Counted from the first letter of the stretch, positions 1 through 11,264 are shown. The stretch is 64,000 bases of DNA from Comamonas serinivorans (GCF_002158865.1 NZ_CP021455.1:62001-126000), one strand, 5' to 3'. Program-made: numbers and translations. Notes: generated by a model not told the origin, from the sequence alone.

Positions 1-3000
1 GCGCTCCACCGTTTTGCCTGCTTTGCCTGTGGCCGTGAACTGCCAATCGAGCTGCGACACCCCGTCGGGCACGCGCAGGCGCCACAGCACGGTTTGCGTG
101 GCACCGGGCGCCAGCGAGAGCTGCCGCGTCAGGCTCAGGCCCCGCTCCTGCTCGGCCGCGGCATCCAGCGCACGCAGCGCGGGCGCGTCGTCGCGGCCGA
201 CGCGCGTGGCCTGCGCGCCCAGCTGCACCGCCAGCGCCTGTCGGCCGGTGTTGCGCACGGTGAGCTTTTGCACCAGCTCGTCGCCCGAGCGCACCAGCGC
301 CGGCAAGCCCGACAGGAGCTGCAGCGGCTGCGTGGTGACGAAATGGGCCTGGCCTTCGCCAAAGCGGTCAGCCCCCTGCGTGGCCAGCGCCACGACGCGA
401 AACCGCGTCAGGCTGTCGTTCACCGGCACGCTGACCTGGGCCCGGCCCTGGGCGTCGGTCTGCACCTGGGTCTGCCACAGCAGCAAGGACGAAAACTCGC
501 TGCGCGGGGGCGCGGCGGCGTCGGCCGGGGCGGCGGCCTGCCCTTCATCGAGCCGGCCGTAGAGGGTGACGGATGACGGTGCCGGCGCGGCAGCCGGCGC
601 CATGACCTTGTTCGCCAGCGCCATGCGGCCACCCGCAGGGCGCTCGTCAGGCGCAATCCAGTCGGGGGCCAGCGGCGCCACGGGCTGCACCGCGACGCCG
701 GGCAGCACGCTGCGCACCCCCACCTGGTTGGGCCTGGCCCGCCACATGGCCTCGCTCAGCGCCCAGGTGGTGTTGGGCTGCAGGGCCAACAAGGCTTCGT
801 CCACCACGGCGAGCGTGAGTCGCGCGTGCGCAGCGGGCTCGCCCTGGGCATCGCGCACCTGCACGGCCACCGGCAAGGCGCTGCCTGGCCGCACCTCGTC
901 CTGCAGCGGCTTCACCTCGGTCTGCAGCGCAAAGCTGGCGGGCGACACGCTGAGTTCGGCCTGCTGCTGCTCGTACAGGCCGACCGCGTCCGACGCCCGG
1001 GGTGTGGTGTGGCCGCGCAAGGCGCTCGTCTGGGGGAAGGCATTGTCGTCTTCGTCCACGTCAGGCGCCCGGCGGTGGGCGGTTGCCGGCTCCTGCCAGG
1101 GGTAGACGTATTGCGCACGCAGGTGCACGTTGGGGGCGTCGTGCGCGGCCAGCGGCACCTCGATGCGCTGCTCGGGCTGCTGCAGGGCGATGACGCGGTG
1201 GCTGCGCACGCCTTCGCGCTCCAGGGTCAGCAGCAGGCTGGCCGGCAAGCGCCGCGCCCGCGTTTGCACCTGCGCCACCTCGCCAGCGGTGAAGGCGGTG
1301 CCGTTCAGCACGGTGAGTTCGTCCTCGGACTGGCGCCTGGCCACCTGCCAGCCGTTCACGGCCAGGGCCGTCTGCACCGTGGGCGTGGCCGCCAGCTGCG
1401 CCTGCACCAGCCACAGCGTGCCCATGTCGCCATAGCCCTTGGGCCGCAGGTCCTGGGGCCAGGGGCATTCCCAGCGGCCGCGGGCATCGGTCACGGCGTC
1501 GCACAGCGGGCGCTGAGGGGCCTGGGCTTCCCAGTAGCCGCCACCGCCGCCCGGGGCGTTCACGTGCCGACTGCGGGCTTCGCTCACCTGCAGGCGCACG
1601 CGCTGCTCGGGCAAGGGCTGCCCATCGGCGCCGACGAGCACGCCGGCCACGCGGGTCGGGGCCGTGGCCGTGGCGGCCTGCAGCGTCAGGCCCAGGCGCT
1701 GCCCCGTCGGCCAGACCGTGGCGTGGCTGGCCACGGTCTGGGTTTCGCCATTGGGATCGGCGAACTGCATCTCGCTGTCGACGCGCCAGGGTCGGCCCAG
1801 GGTGGGCAAGGCCAGCTGCTGGGCCACGGTCCCCTGGGTGTCCAGCTTGCCGGGGGCACTGGTCAAAGCAGGCGGGGCTTGCAGGTCCTGCGCCCGCGTG
1901 GGCGTGAAGAAGGTGTAGCCGTCCACGGGCGCCATGACGTGGGGCGACCAGCGGTGCTGCCACTGCACGGGTTCGCCCTCGGCGCTGCCTCCCGAGAAAA
2001 AGCGCAGCCGGCCGGCCAGACCCAACTGCCGACTGCCTGGCGTGGCCGTGCTGCTCAGGCCGGCATCGAACACGGGGCGGCGGAACTCCTCGACCCGGAA
2101 GCTGGCCTGCGCCAGCGTCACATCGCCGTCCACGCGTTGCGCCTCGAGGCGAAACCGCCCCAGCTTGACGTTGGCCGGCACCGCCCACTGCAGCGACACC
2201 TGGCCCTGCGCATCCAGCTCGCCCGACAAGGGCCCCAGCTGCTCGCCCGATTCATGGACGATGTGGACGCGCACCGCCTGCCGCTCGGGCAGTGCCCACC
2301 CCTCGGCCGTGGGTTGGCGCGCCACCAGCTGCAGGTGCAGGGTGTCGCCCGGCTGCAGCAGGCTGCGGTCCAGCACCAGGTGGCTGTGCCAGCCCGAGCG
2401 CGAGGGTGCGTAGCTGTGGCGGCCGGTGGGCAGCGTGCTGAACAGGCGGTCGTCCCCGGCTTCGACGCGCACCCAGCGCTCGTCCGCGGGCAGCAGCCGC
2501 TCCACGCCCCGGCTGCGGGGCTGGCTGCAGCCGCTCTCCCGGGTGCCGGCCACCCCCGCACCCGTGGGCAGCTGGGCCACGCCCTGGGCATCGGTCTCGC
2601 CCTGCCAGATGGGCTGCAGCCGGCAGTCGTACAGCCAGACGCGTGCGCCGGCCATGGGTTTGCCGGCATCGATGGCCGTCACCCACAGCAGCGAGGGGCC
2701 CGCGGCCGCCAGGTTGGCGGTCACGGCCAGGTTGCTCAGCTGGGCCACGCCCCAGCGCTCACCCGGATGGGCCGGCAGCGGCTCGCGCGGGGCCAGGCCC
2801 GGCTTGACGGGCGGGCGCGCGCCGGCCGACATGCCGGCCGCGCGCAGCGTCTCTGGCGCGGGCGCTTGTGCCTGCTCCTCCAGTGCGCGCTGCTGCACCA
2901 GGTGCGCGTCGTAGGCGGTGCTGCGCACCCGCGCCACATGCAGGCCCGCGCCTTGCAGCGGCAGGCCGTTGAGCTGAATCTGCGCACCGCGCGGCTGCAG

Positions 3001-4521
3001 GCTGAGCTCGCGCGGGGCCGGCCAATGCGCCGCCAGCTCGTCCCAATCGGCCGCGTTCAGCCGATCCGGCGCCTGCGTGGCCGACACCAGCACGGCCGCC
3101 GCGCGCCGCTGCGCCAGCGTGTCCAGCTGGGTGATGCGCCACTGCGTGGCGGCAAGCTGAGGCTCGAGACCGCGCGTGGCAAACAACAGGCGCCGCAGGC
3201 TGTCTGGCGCCTGCAGGGGCAGGAGGGCGCCCGTGTTCGGCACTGCCCCCAGGTAGGGCGGGGGCGGCTGCAGCACGAAGGTGGTGCCCAGCGCGGCGGG
3301 GTTGGCCAGCAGGCGGCCCTGCACGTCACGCAGGCTACCGCCCGTGAGGCGAACCTCCTGCGGGGCCGGGGTGCGCGGGTCCACGCGCCAGGTCAGGCCG
3401 CGCACCGTTTGGCGCCGGTCATCGGCGTAGACCAGCGTGGGCGCCAGGCTTTGCGGGCCCACCCGCAGCCGCGGCCATTCGATGGCCGGCTGGCCGGTCC
3501 CTGCGGCCACCGGCACGGGCGAGGACAGGTTCAGCGCAATGGGCAGGCGGGTGTCGCAGCGCAGGCGCTCGTCGGCGCGGGCGCTGGCACGGCCCTGCGG
3601 GCCGGTGGGGCGCGGCAGCGGCCAGGGGTGGGCGCGCTCCTGCTCGCAGGCCAGGGTGGCGACGAAGGGCTCGCGGGTTTGAAACACGAAGCGCTCGCGG
3701 CCTTCGGCGTCTCCGGCGACCAGGGCCCGGTTCAGCGCGTTCTCGGTGTCGTTCTGGCGGCGCAGGCGCACCTGCGCCCCATCGGGCAGGGGCTGGGCAC
3801 AGCGCAGGGCCAGGGCCCATGGGCGGTCGCCGTTCAGTTGCCGGCCGTGCATCTCGCGCACGCGGGCCTCGCTGACCACCTCGGTCGGCTGGGTGCGCAG
3901 CCAGCGCCTCAGGTCCACCGGCGCGCCCCGCGGCAGCTCGGCCAGGGCCTGCTGACCGGCGGCGTCGAGCACATCGCACACAAAGGGGTTGCGCGCCAGT
4001 CCAGCCCGCCCGCCCGCAGGATCGGGGTGTTGCAACAGCGCGGTGTAGCTGGCCTGGGCCTGCTCGGTCTGCAGCAGCTGCAGCTGGTGGTAGCCGACGG
4101 GCAGGATGCGAAAGCGCGTGCGCGCGGGCCCGCTCACGGCCTCGCCGGCGCTGTTGCGCAGGCGGCTGTCGCGCAGCACCTCGCACTGCGTGCCGGCGGG
4201 CAGGGCCGCCGAGAATTCGAAGGCCCAGTCGCGCTCGTTCACCCAACGCCCCTGGCCGGCCGGCAGCCGTGTGGCGGCGTTGGGGTGCGCGCAGCGCACC
4301 TCGGCCGGCGCGGCGGCATCGCTGCGCCCCAGGGCCGTCATGGGCGTGTCGAACCGCAGGCTGACCTGGCGCAGGGACCGTACATCGGCCTGCGGCGTGA
4401 CGGTGACGCTGGCGGCCTGCGCCGACAGGCTGGCCACCGCGGCCAGCGCGAGCACCGCCCAGCGGACTGTCGGCGGCCTGGGCGCGCAAGACGGGGACAA
4501 AGCGTTCAGGGGATGGGGCAT
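1..4521 (-). CDS. alpha-2-macroglobulin family protein (partial, C-terminus outside window)
   Basis: The gene reads right to left from an ATG at 4521 and stays open to the left edge, about 1507 codons. The N-terminus has a short basic stretch and a hydrophobic segment (residues about 19-36, ending AQA), a signal peptide. The mature protein begins with a Q-V-S-L-R-F-D-T-P-M-T stretch typical of the first macroglobulin-like domain of bacterial alpha-2-macroglobulins, which run to about 1900-2000 residues. These periplasmic proteins are thought to trap proteases. The thioester and C-terminal domains would lie beyond the window, so the thioester subtype cannot be decided. It is divergent from psd. 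Confidence 0.85.
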   Translation of the reverse strand, partial: MPHPLNALSPSCAPRPPTVRWAVLALAAVASLSAQAASVTVTPQADVRSLRQVSLRFDTPMTALGRSDAAAPAEVRCAHPNAATRLPAGQGRWVNERDWAFEFSAALPAGTQCEVLRDSRLRNSAGEAVSGPARTRFRILPVGYHQLQLLQTEQAQASYTALLQHPDPAGGRAGLARNPFVCDVLDAAGQQALAELPRGAPVDLRRWLRTQPTEVVSEARVREMHGRQLNGDRPWALALRCAQPLPDGAQVRLRRQNDTENALNRALVAGDAEGRERFVFQTREPFVATLACEQERAHPWPLPRPTGPQGRASARADERLRCDTRLPIALNLSSPVPVAAGTGQPAIEWPRLRVGPQSLAPTLVYADDRRQTVRGLTWRVDPRTPAPQEVRLTGGSLRDVQGRLLANPAALGTTFVLQPPPPYLGAVPNTGALLPLQAPDSLRRLLFATRGLEPQLAATQWRITQLDTLAQRRAAAVLVSATQAPDRLNAADWDELAAHWPAPRELSLQPRGAQIQLNGLPLQGAGLHVARVRSTAYDAHLVQQRALEEQAQAPAPETLRAAGMSAGARPPVKPGLAPREPLPAHPGERWGVAQLSNLAVTANLAAAGPSLLWVTAIDAGKPMAGARVWLYDCRLQPIWQGETDAQGVAQLPTGAGVAGTRESGCSQPRSRGVERLLPADERWVRVEAGDDRLFSTLPTGRHSYAPSRSGWHSHLVLDRSLLQPGDTLHLQLVARQPTAEGWALPERQAVRVHIVHESGEQLGPLSGELDAQGQVSLQWAVPANVKLGRFRLEAQRVDGDVTLAQASFRVEEFRRPVFDAGLSSTATPGSRQLGLAGRLRFFSGGSAEGEPVQWQHRWSPHVMAPVDGYTFFTPTRAQDLQAPPALTSAPGKLDTQGTVAQQLALPTLGRPWRVDSEMQFADPNGETQTVASHATVWPTGQRLGLTLQAATATAPTRVAGVLVGADGQPLPEQRVRLQVSEARSRHVNAPGGGGGYWEAQAPQRPLCDAVTDARGRWECPWPQDLRPKGYGDMGTLWLVQAQLAATPTVQTALAVNGWQVARRQSEDELTVLNGTAFTAGEVAQVQTRARRLPASLLLTLEREGVRSHRVIALQQPEQRIEVPLAAHDAPNVHLRAQYVYPWQEPATAHRRAPDVDEDDNAFPQTSALRGHTTPRASDAVGLYEQQQAELSVSPASFALQTEVKPLQDEVRPGSALPVAVQVRDAQGEPAAHARLTLAVVDEALLALQPNTTWALSEAMWRARPNQVGVRSVLPGVAVQPVAPLAPDWIAPDERPAGGRMALANKVMAPAAAPAPSSVTLYGRLDEGQAAAPADAAAPPRSEFSSLLLWQTQVQTDAQGRAQVSVPVNDSLTRFRVVALATQGADRFGEGQAHFVTTQPLQLLSGLPALVRSGDELVQKLTVRNTGRQALAVQLGAQATRVGRDDAPALRALDAAAEQERGLSLTRQLSLAPGATQTVLWRLRVPDGVSQLDWQFTATGKAGKTVER

Positions 4522-4755
4522 GGGCGAGCTCGGTGGCGTGAGGGGACGGGACAGGCCGCTGCGGCGCTCCCATTGTGCGGGGGCAGGATGCGGGCGCTGT
4601 GACCGGCTGTGCCTGGCGTGAACGACGCAGACCGGCCAATGGGGTTAAAACGGCAGCACCGCCCTGTCGCGGCCACCGGCCCCCGTGACCGGCTGCAAGG
4701 CACAATCCCCGTCACCCACCCCAGGGCTGTCCCGCCAGCCCGCGCAGAAAGACCC

Positions 4756-5604
4756 ATGAACGATCGCCTGGCCGTCGCGCCCCAATACCTGCTGCCCAAG
4801 CGCCTGGTCACGGAAGTGGCCGGCCGCTTCGCAGGCGCACCCAGGGGCGAGTTGACGCTCAGCGCCATCCGCCGCTTCATCGCCCGCTACCGCGTGGACA
4901 TGAGCGAGGCCGTCAACCCCGACCCGGCCAGCTACGCCACCTTCAACGACTTCTTCACGCGCGCGCTGAAGGACGACGCACGGCCGCTGGCCGATGCCGA
5001 CTTCCTGTCCCCCGTCGATGGCGCCATCAGCCAGTTCGGCCCCATCGCGCGCGGCCAGCTGTTCCAGGCCAAGGGCCACACCTACAGCGCCCAGGCCCTG
5101 CTGGCGGGCTCAGCGGCCGAAGCCGCCGATTACGAGCATGGCGCGTTTGCCACGCTGTACCTGAGCCCGCGCGACTACCACCGCATCCACATGCCGTGCG
5201 CGGGCGAGCTCCAGGCCATGGTCTACGTGCCGGGCGAGCTGTTCTCGGTCAACCCGACCACGGCGCGCGGCGTGCCGGGCCTGTTTGCGCGCAACGAGCG
5301 CGTGGTCTGCCACTTCGACACCGTGCGCGGTCCCATGGCCCTGGTGCTGGTGGGGGCCACCATCGTCGGCAGCATGGCCACGGTCTGGCACGGCGTGGTG
5401 AACCCGCCGCGGCTGTCCAAGGTGACGCGCTGGGACTACGAGCCGGGTGCGGTGCGCCTGGCCAAGGGCGCCGAGATGGGCCGCTTCCTGCTGGGCTCCA
5501 CGGTGGTGCTGCTGTGGCCGGCGAACACCATCCGCTTCAACCCGGCCTGGCAGCCCGGCGACGCGATCCGCATGGGCCAGGCCATGGGCGTGGCCATCGA
5601 CTGA
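4756..5604 (+). CDS. psd: phosphatidylserine decarboxylase proenzyme
   Basis: A 282-residue inner-membrane enzyme that decarboxylates phosphatidylserine to phosphatidylethanolamine. The autocleavage motif L-G-S-T is present, with the serine that becomes the pyruvoyl group at residue 248; the S-P-V-D-G and Y-H-R-I-H motifs holding the other catalytic residues are also visible. The ATG at 4756 follows an AGAAAGA ribosome site. The open frame extends upstream to 4609, but the family N-terminus fits the later start. DUF1289 follows 53 bp downstream with a 46-bp palindrome between them. Confidence 0.95.
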   Translation: MNDRLAVAPQYLLPKRLVTEVAGRFAGAPRGELTLSAIRRFIARYRVDMSEAVNPDPASYATFNDFFTRALKDDARPLADADFLSPVDGAISQFGPIARGQLFQAKGHTYSAQALLAGSAAEAADYEHGAFATLYLSPRDYHRIHMPCAGELQAMVYVPGELFSVNPTTARGVPGLFARNERVVCHFDTVRGPMALVLVGATIVGSMATVWHGVVNPPRLSKVTRWDYEPGAVRLAKGAEMGRFLLGSTVVLLWPANTIRFNPAWQPGDAIRMGQAMGVAID

Positions 5605-5619
5605 CTCACTGCTTTGGCA

Positions 5620-5665
5620 GTATCACCGCATTACCGTTCCACATTGAACGGAAAACCATGGATAC
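5620..5665. repeat. 46-bp palindromic element E1 (psd/DUF1289)
   Basis: GTAT-N38-ATAC, 46 bp, with inner CCGTT and AACGG arms. Its right arm contains the ribosome site and ATG of the DUF1289 gene. Confidence 0.8.
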
Positions 5666-5900
5666 CCCCATCAACACTGCCCAACACCTGTTCGACCGCC
5701 ACGCCGATGAACTGCTGTGGGTCGACGGCCCGCCCTCGCCCTGCCTGTCCATCTGCCAGATGAAGCTGTCGCTGGGCCGCTGCGTGGGCTGCTACCGCAC
5801 GCTGGACGAAATCGCGCAATGGGCGGACATGAGCGAGGCCGACAAGCGCCGCACCTGGGACGCCCTGCTGGCGCGCGCCCGGCCCGATCTGCCGGCGTAG
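5658..5900 (+). CDS. DUF1289 small cysteine-containing protein
   Basis: An 80-residue protein with the DUF1289 signature: a short P-C-x-S-I-C segment, then G-R-C-V-G-C-Y-R-T and an E-I-x-x-W-x-x-M block. The clustered cysteines suggest a metal or Fe-S site, but the family function is unknown to me. The start codon lies inside repeat element E1 (5620-5665), which also supplies the purine-rich ribosome site. It probably shares the psd transcript. Confidence 0.85.
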   Translation: MDTPINTAQHLFDRHADELLWVDGPPSPCLSICQMKLSLGRCVGCYRTLDEIAQWADMSEADKRRTWDALLARARPDLPA

Positions 5901-6158
5901 CCGGCCGCAACATGACGGGCCCAGGCTCGTCAACCCGGCCCTCTGAGCCGCGAGCTCAACATCGCGCTGGCCAACGCGCTGGCGTCGACGGCTGGCGCTG
6001 GTTCCAGCAGGCATCCAGCGCCAGCCGGGCGGCCCGGGCCCGCCTGACAGCGGGCCCACGGCCTGACGCCACGGCGGTCGCGCCCGCAGCCTGATTCTGA
6101 CCAGGGCACCGACCCAACCCCTGCGTCGCAGTCTCAGGCCATCTTCAGCTTATAAAAA

Positions 6159-6210
6159 GGAGTATGGGGTGATTGCCGTTATTGCTCGAACGGCAATCAC
6201 CCCATACTCC
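6159..6210. repeat. 46-bp palindromic element E2 with perfect arms, convergent DUF1289/argC
   Basis: The best-paired member of the family. The GTAT-to-ATAC core is 6162-6207; with flanks the arms are 22 bp and perfectly complementary (6159-6180 and 6189-6210) around an 8-nt loop. It lies between convergent genes and has no T-run. The rest of 5901-6254 shows no gene. Confidence 0.9.
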
Positions 6211-6254
6211 TCATTTCTCAACGTCGAGCGCCTGCTTTGCAGGCGCCCCCGGGT

Positions 6255-7187
6255 TCACAGCCCCAGCATCAGCTTGAGGTTCTGCACCGCGGCGCCGCTG
6301 GCGCCCTTGCCCAGGTTGTCCAGGCGCGCCACCAGCACGGCCTGCCGCGTGGCTTCGTTGCCGAACACGCGCAGCTCCAGCTCGTTGGTGCCCGCCAGGG
6401 TGTCGGCGGCCAGTTTCAGGTCGTCCGTGGGCGGCAGCACCTTGACCCACTGCTCGGGCGTGTTGGTCTGGGCGTAGTGGCTGGCGAGTGCGTCGTGCAG
6501 GTCGGCCAGCTTGGGGCGGGTCGGCAGCTCGTCCAGGTGCAGCGGCAGGTGCACCAGCATGCCCTGGCGAAAGTTGCCCACGGCGGGCACGAAGAGCGGG
6601 CGACGCGAGAGGCCGCTGTATTTCAGGATTTCGGGGATGTGCTTGTGCGACAGGCCCAGCGCGTAGTCCTCATGCGGGGCGGCCTGACCGCTTTCGTAGG
6701 CCTCGATCATGGTGCGGCCCCCGCCCGAATAGCCCGACACCGAAGGCAGCGCCAGCGGCATGTCGGGGGTGAGGTGGCCGGCGTCCATCAGCGGGCGCAG
6801 CAGCGCGATGGCGCCCGTGGCGTAGCAGCCAGGGTTGGACACGCGCGTGGCGGCCTGCACGGCCGCGAGCTGGCCCGCGGCCAGTTCGGGGAAGCCGTAG
6901 ACCCAGCCATCGGCCACGCGGTGGGCGGTGCTGGCGTCGATGACCTTGATGGCGCGGCCGGTTTCGGCGGTGATGGCATCGACCAGCGCCGTGGTGTCAC
7001 GGGCCGCGTCATCGTGCAGGCACAGGATCACCAGATCGACGCCGGCGATCAGGCGCTTCTTGGCCTCGGGGTCCTTGCGCTGTGCCGGGTCGATGCTCAC
7101 CAGCTCGATGCCGGCCATGTCGGTCAGCTGCTCGCGAATCTGCAGGCCAGTGGTGCCTGCTTCGCCATCGATGAAAACCTTGGCCAT
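6255..7187 (-). CDS. argC: N-acetyl-gamma-glutamyl-phosphate reductase (type 2)
   Basis: Arginine biosynthesis enzyme reducing N-acetylglutamyl-5-phosphate to the semialdehyde with NADPH. The 310-residue length and the M-A-K-V-F-I-D-G-E-A-G-T-T-G-L N-terminus belong to the short, type 2 ArgC group. The catalytic cysteine is C121 in S-N-P-G-C-Y-A-T-G. It stands alone, convergent with DUF1289 and divergent from sucC. Confidence 0.95.
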   Translation of the reverse strand: MAKVFIDGEAGTTGLQIREQLTDMAGIELVSIDPAQRKDPEAKKRLIAGVDLVILCLHDDAARDTTALVDAITAETGRAIKVIDASTAHRVADGWVYGFPELAAGQLAAVQAATRVSNPGCYATGAIALLRPLMDAGHLTPDMPLALPSVSGYSGGGRTMIEAYESGQAAPHEDYALGLSHKHIPEILKYSGLSRRPLFVPAVGNFRQGMLVHLPLHLDELPTRPKLADLHDALASHYAQTNTPEQWVKVLPPTDDLKLAADTLAGTNELELRVFGNEATRQAVLVARLDNLGKGASGAAVQNLKLMLGL

Positions 7188-7480
7188 GGGGGGTGTCCTG
7201 TTGAGGTTGCGGGACCGACGTGCACGGGTTTACGCCAAGTCGGCCGGGCTCGCATGATACATTTCGCCAATTTTGTCAGGGTCTCCCTGTGCACAATGCC
7301 ATGCCGCCGTCGGGCTGGGAAACCTCTGCGTCCCTGTGAGCGCTGCGGGCTTTTTGCGGATTCGGGTGAGCCGTCACATGCGTGGCGCCCCCACCCGTTC
7401 TGCAAGGCTCGCGCGCGGCTTGCTGCATGCACGGGCGACTCGGCGGGCGGTTTGTCTTCTCCCCCTTTGAGAGCATTCTC

Positions 7481-8641
<1,161 letters not shown>

Positions 8642-8660
8642 GCCCCCGGAGATCACTCAC

Positions 8661-9554
8661 ATGTCCATTTACATCAACAAAGACACCAAGGTCATCACCC
8701 AGGGCATCACGGGCAAGACCGGTCAGTTCCACACGGAAAAGTGCCAGGAATACGCGAACGGCAAGAACGCATTCGTGGCCGGCGTGAACCCCAAGAAGGC
8801 GGGCGAGTCGATCTTCAACATCCCGATCTACGCCTCCGTCAAGGAAGCCGCCACGCAAACCGGCGCCACCGTGTCGGTGATCTACGTGCCGCCGGCGGGC
8901 GCTGCTGCGGCCATCTGGGAAGCCGTGGAAGCGGACCTGGACCTGGCCATCTGCATCACCGAGGGCATCCCCGTCCGCGACATGCTGGAAGTGCGCAACA
9001 AGATGAAGGCCAAGGAAGCCGCTGGCGGCAAGCGCACGCTGCTGCTGGGCCCCAACTGCCCCGGCCTGATCACGCCCGATGAAATCAAGATCGGCATCAT
9101 GCCCGGCCACATCCACAAGAAGGGCCGCGTGGGCGTGGTGTCGCGTTCCGGCACGCTGACCTACGAAGCCGTGGCCCAGCTGACCGAGCTGGGCATCGGC
9201 CAGTCGTCGGCCGTGGGCATCGGCGGTGACCCCATCAATGGCCTGAAGCACATCGACGTGATGCGGGCCTTCAACGACGATCCCGACACCGACGCCGTGA
9301 TCATGATCGGCGAAATCGGCGGCCCCGATGAAGCCGAAGCCGCCCGCTGGTGCAAGGCCAACATGAAGAAGCCCGTGGTCGGCTTCATCGCTGGCGTGAC
9401 CGCCCCTCCCGGCAAGCGCATGGGCCACGCCGGCGCGCTGATTTCCGGCGGTGCCGACACGGCCGATGCCAAGCTCGCCATCATGGAAGAGTGCGGCTTC
9501 ACCGTCACGCGCAACCCGTCCGAAATGGGCAAGCTGCTCAAAGCCATGCTTTGA
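8661..9554 (+). CDS. sucD: succinyl-CoA synthetase, alpha subunit
   Basis: 297-residue partner of SucC. It binds CoA in an N-terminal Rossmann domain and carries the phosphorylated histidine, here H256 in R-M-G-H-A-G-A-L. The start has a GGAG site at normal spacing. Two hairpins follow the stop and probably end the sucCD transcript. Confidence 0.97.
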   Translation: MSIYINKDTKVITQGITGKTGQFHTEKCQEYANGKNAFVAGVNPKKAGESIFNIPIYASVKEAATQTGATVSVIYVPPAGAAAAIWEAVEADLDLAICITEGIPVRDMLEVRNKMKAKEAAGGKRTLLLGPNCPGLITPDEIKIGIMPGHIHKKGRVGVVSRSGTLTYEAVAQLTELGIGQSSAVGIGGDPINGLKHIDVMRAFNDDPDTDAVIMIGEIGGPDEAEAARWCKANMKKPVVGFIAGVTAPPGKRMGHAGALISGGADTADAKLAIMEECGFTVTRNPSEMGKLLKAML

Positions 9555-9564
9555 TCGACGGCCG

Positions 9565-9635
9565 ACAGCGTGAGGCAATTCACGCTGTCACCCAAATGCA
9601 TTACAGCCGGCCTCTCGCTGCGAGACGCCGGCTGT
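9565..9635 (+). terminator. two hairpins after sucCD
   Basis: First hairpin: 10-bp arms at 9565-9574 and 9581-9590. Second: 9-bp arms at 9603-9611 and 9627-9635, with a small inner stem in the loop. Neither is followed by a long T-run, so they may be stabilising or weak terminator structures. Confidence 0.5.
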
Positions 9636-9763
9636 ATCATTTCCTGCGTTTGAAGACCGCAGGCCGAATCCCTGGTCAGGACCGCTGCCAACGTTTTCCG
9701 CCACCACCTTGTTGAATGCGCAGCTCAGGCGTCGCGACGAGGCCCGATGCCAGGGGAGATGCC

Positions 9764-10519
9764 ATGGGAATGACCTACGCCTTTGCCGGCTTGAGCGATG
9801 TGGGTCGCTTGCGCCAGAACAACGAAGACAGCGTGCTGTGGGACAGCGCGCTGGGCTTGGCCATCCTGGCCGACGGCATGGGCGGCTACAACGCAGGCGA
9901 GGTGGCGAGCCGGATGGCCGTGGAGCACGTGCGCGACGGCCTGCACCGCTGGCAGACACAGACGCCCCGCCCCTATGGCCTGCGGCAGCTCAAACGGGCG
10001 CTCGCGACCTGCACCGACGAGGCCAACCGGGCCATTTTCGACGCCGCCCACACCAACCCCAGCTACGCCGGCATGGGCACCACGCTGGTCTGCCTGTCGC
10101 TGGCCGAAGAGGGCCGCGTCATCGTCGCCCATGCCGGGGACTCGCGCGCCTACCGGCTGCGCGACGGCGCACTCACCCAGCTCACCCGGGATCACTCGCT
10201 GCTGCAAGAGCAGGTGGATGCCGGCCTGCTGACCCCCGAGCAGGTGCACGTCTTCGGCTACCGCAACTTCATCACCCGGGCCCTGGGCGTGGAAGACACC
10301 GTGGTACTCGACATCCACGACTTCGACGTGAACCCCGGCGACCTGTACCTGCTGTGCTCGGACGGCTTGACCGACATGGTGGACGACGCCGACATTCAGG
10401 CCGTGCTGGCCAGCAGCGGCGACCTGCCCGGCAAAGCCCGAACGCTGGTGGAATGGGCCAATCGGAATGGGGGCCGTGACAATGTAACGGTCTTGCTGAC
10501 TGAGGTGCAGACGCCATGA
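9764..10519 (+). CDS. PP2C-family serine/threonine protein phosphatase
   Basis: A 251-residue Mg/Mn-dependent phosphatase. All the bacterial PP2C motifs are present: N-N-E-D-S near the start, L-A-D-G-M-G-G-Y, H-A-G-D-S-R-A-Y, L-T-R-D-H-S-L, L-C-S-D-G-L-T-D and N-G-G-R-D-N-V-T-V. The ATG at 9764 follows a strong AGGGGAG site. The next gene encodes an FHA (phosphothreonine-binding) protein, so the two probably act in the same Ser/Thr phosphorylation circuit. No cognate kinase is in the window. Confidence 0.93.
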   Translation: MGMTYAFAGLSDVGRLRQNNEDSVLWDSALGLAILADGMGGYNAGEVASRMAVEHVRDGLHRWQTQTPRPYGLRQLKRALATCTDEANRAIFDAAHTNPSYAGMGTTLVCLSLAEEGRVIVAHAGDSRAYRLRDGALTQLTRDHSLLQEQVDAGLLTPEQVHVFGYRNFITRALGVEDTVVLDIHDFDVNPGDLYLLCSDGLTDMVDDADIQAVLASSGDLPGKARTLVEWANRNGGRDNVTVLLTEVQTP

Positions 10520-10633
10520 GCCAGGGCACCGCGTCACTGCCACAATCCCTTCACTTACACGTTGATACGACAAAAGTGGAGGGGGAAAGTTTGTGCCATT
10601 TAACTGAAATCGGACCGAGCAAGGGGGGTGTCT

Positions 10634-11242
10634 GTGCCCAAAATCGTTGTTTTGATTGATGGCGTCACCATCAAAGAGATGCAGCTGACCAAGGACCGCA
10701 CCACCGTCGGGCGGCGGCCTTACAACGACGTCGTCATCGACAACCTCGCCGTCAGCGGGGAGCATGCGGTGTTCCGACTCGCCTCCGGCATCGTGTCGGT
10801 GGAAGACCTGGGCAGCACCAACGGGGTGTATGTCAACGGCCAGGCCGTGACCAGCAGCGTGCTGCGAGACAGCGACGTCGTCGAGATCGGCCGCTACCAG
10901 GTTCGCCTCATCGACGACGCCAACCCCGCCGGTGACAAACCCTTCACGCGCTACCCGGCGTCGGAGTCCGGGGTCGAGCAGCAAAACGCCTTGCTGCGGG
11001 TGCTCACCGGGGCTTCGGCCGGCCGCGAAATGCCACTAACCAAGGTGGTGTCGACCTTCGGCAAGCCGGGTGTGGTGGTGGGTTCCATCACCCGCAGCCG
11101 ACGCGGCTGGGAGCTGACCCACGTCGAAGGCAAGCCACGCTGCACCGTGAATGGCGTGCCCCTGGAGCCGGACGGCGTGCTGCTCAAGCAGGGCGACACC
11201 ATCGGTCTGGCCGGCATCAAACTCGAATTTGTGCTCACCTGA
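10634..11242 (+). CDS. FHA-domain protein
   Basis: A 202-residue cytoplasmic protein. Residues about 20-90 form an FHA domain with V-G-R-R-P-Y-N-D, L-A-V-S-G-E-H-A-V-F and D-L-G-S-T-N-G-V-Y-V-N-G, the loops that bind phosphothreonine. A second beta-rich segment fills the C-terminus. I chose the GTG at 10634, which follows an AAGGGGGG site; a GTG six bases earlier is also in frame. A terminator follows the gene. Confidence 0.9.
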   Translation: MPKIVVLIDGVTIKEMQLTKDRTTVGRRPYNDVVIDNLAVSGEHAVFRLASGIVSVEDLGSTNGVYVNGQAVTSSVLRDSDVVEIGRYQVRLIDDANPAGDKPFTRYPASESGVEQQNALLRVLTGASAGREMPLTKVVSTFGKPGVVVGSITRSRRGWELTHVEGKPRCTVNGVPLEPDGVLLKQGDTIGLAGIKLEFVLT

Positions 11243-11264
11243 TGCACAAGGGGCCGCGCCCCCG

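Noticed and set aside
826..4602. A 1258-codon open frame on the plus strand
   Set aside because: Gly/His/Arg/Gln-rich shadow of the alpha-2-macroglobulin gene, which reads on the minus strand with a signal peptide and family motifs.
9634..9679. A possible further element starting GTAT after sucD
   Set aside because: No ATAC at the required distance; the sequence belongs to the terminator hairpin.
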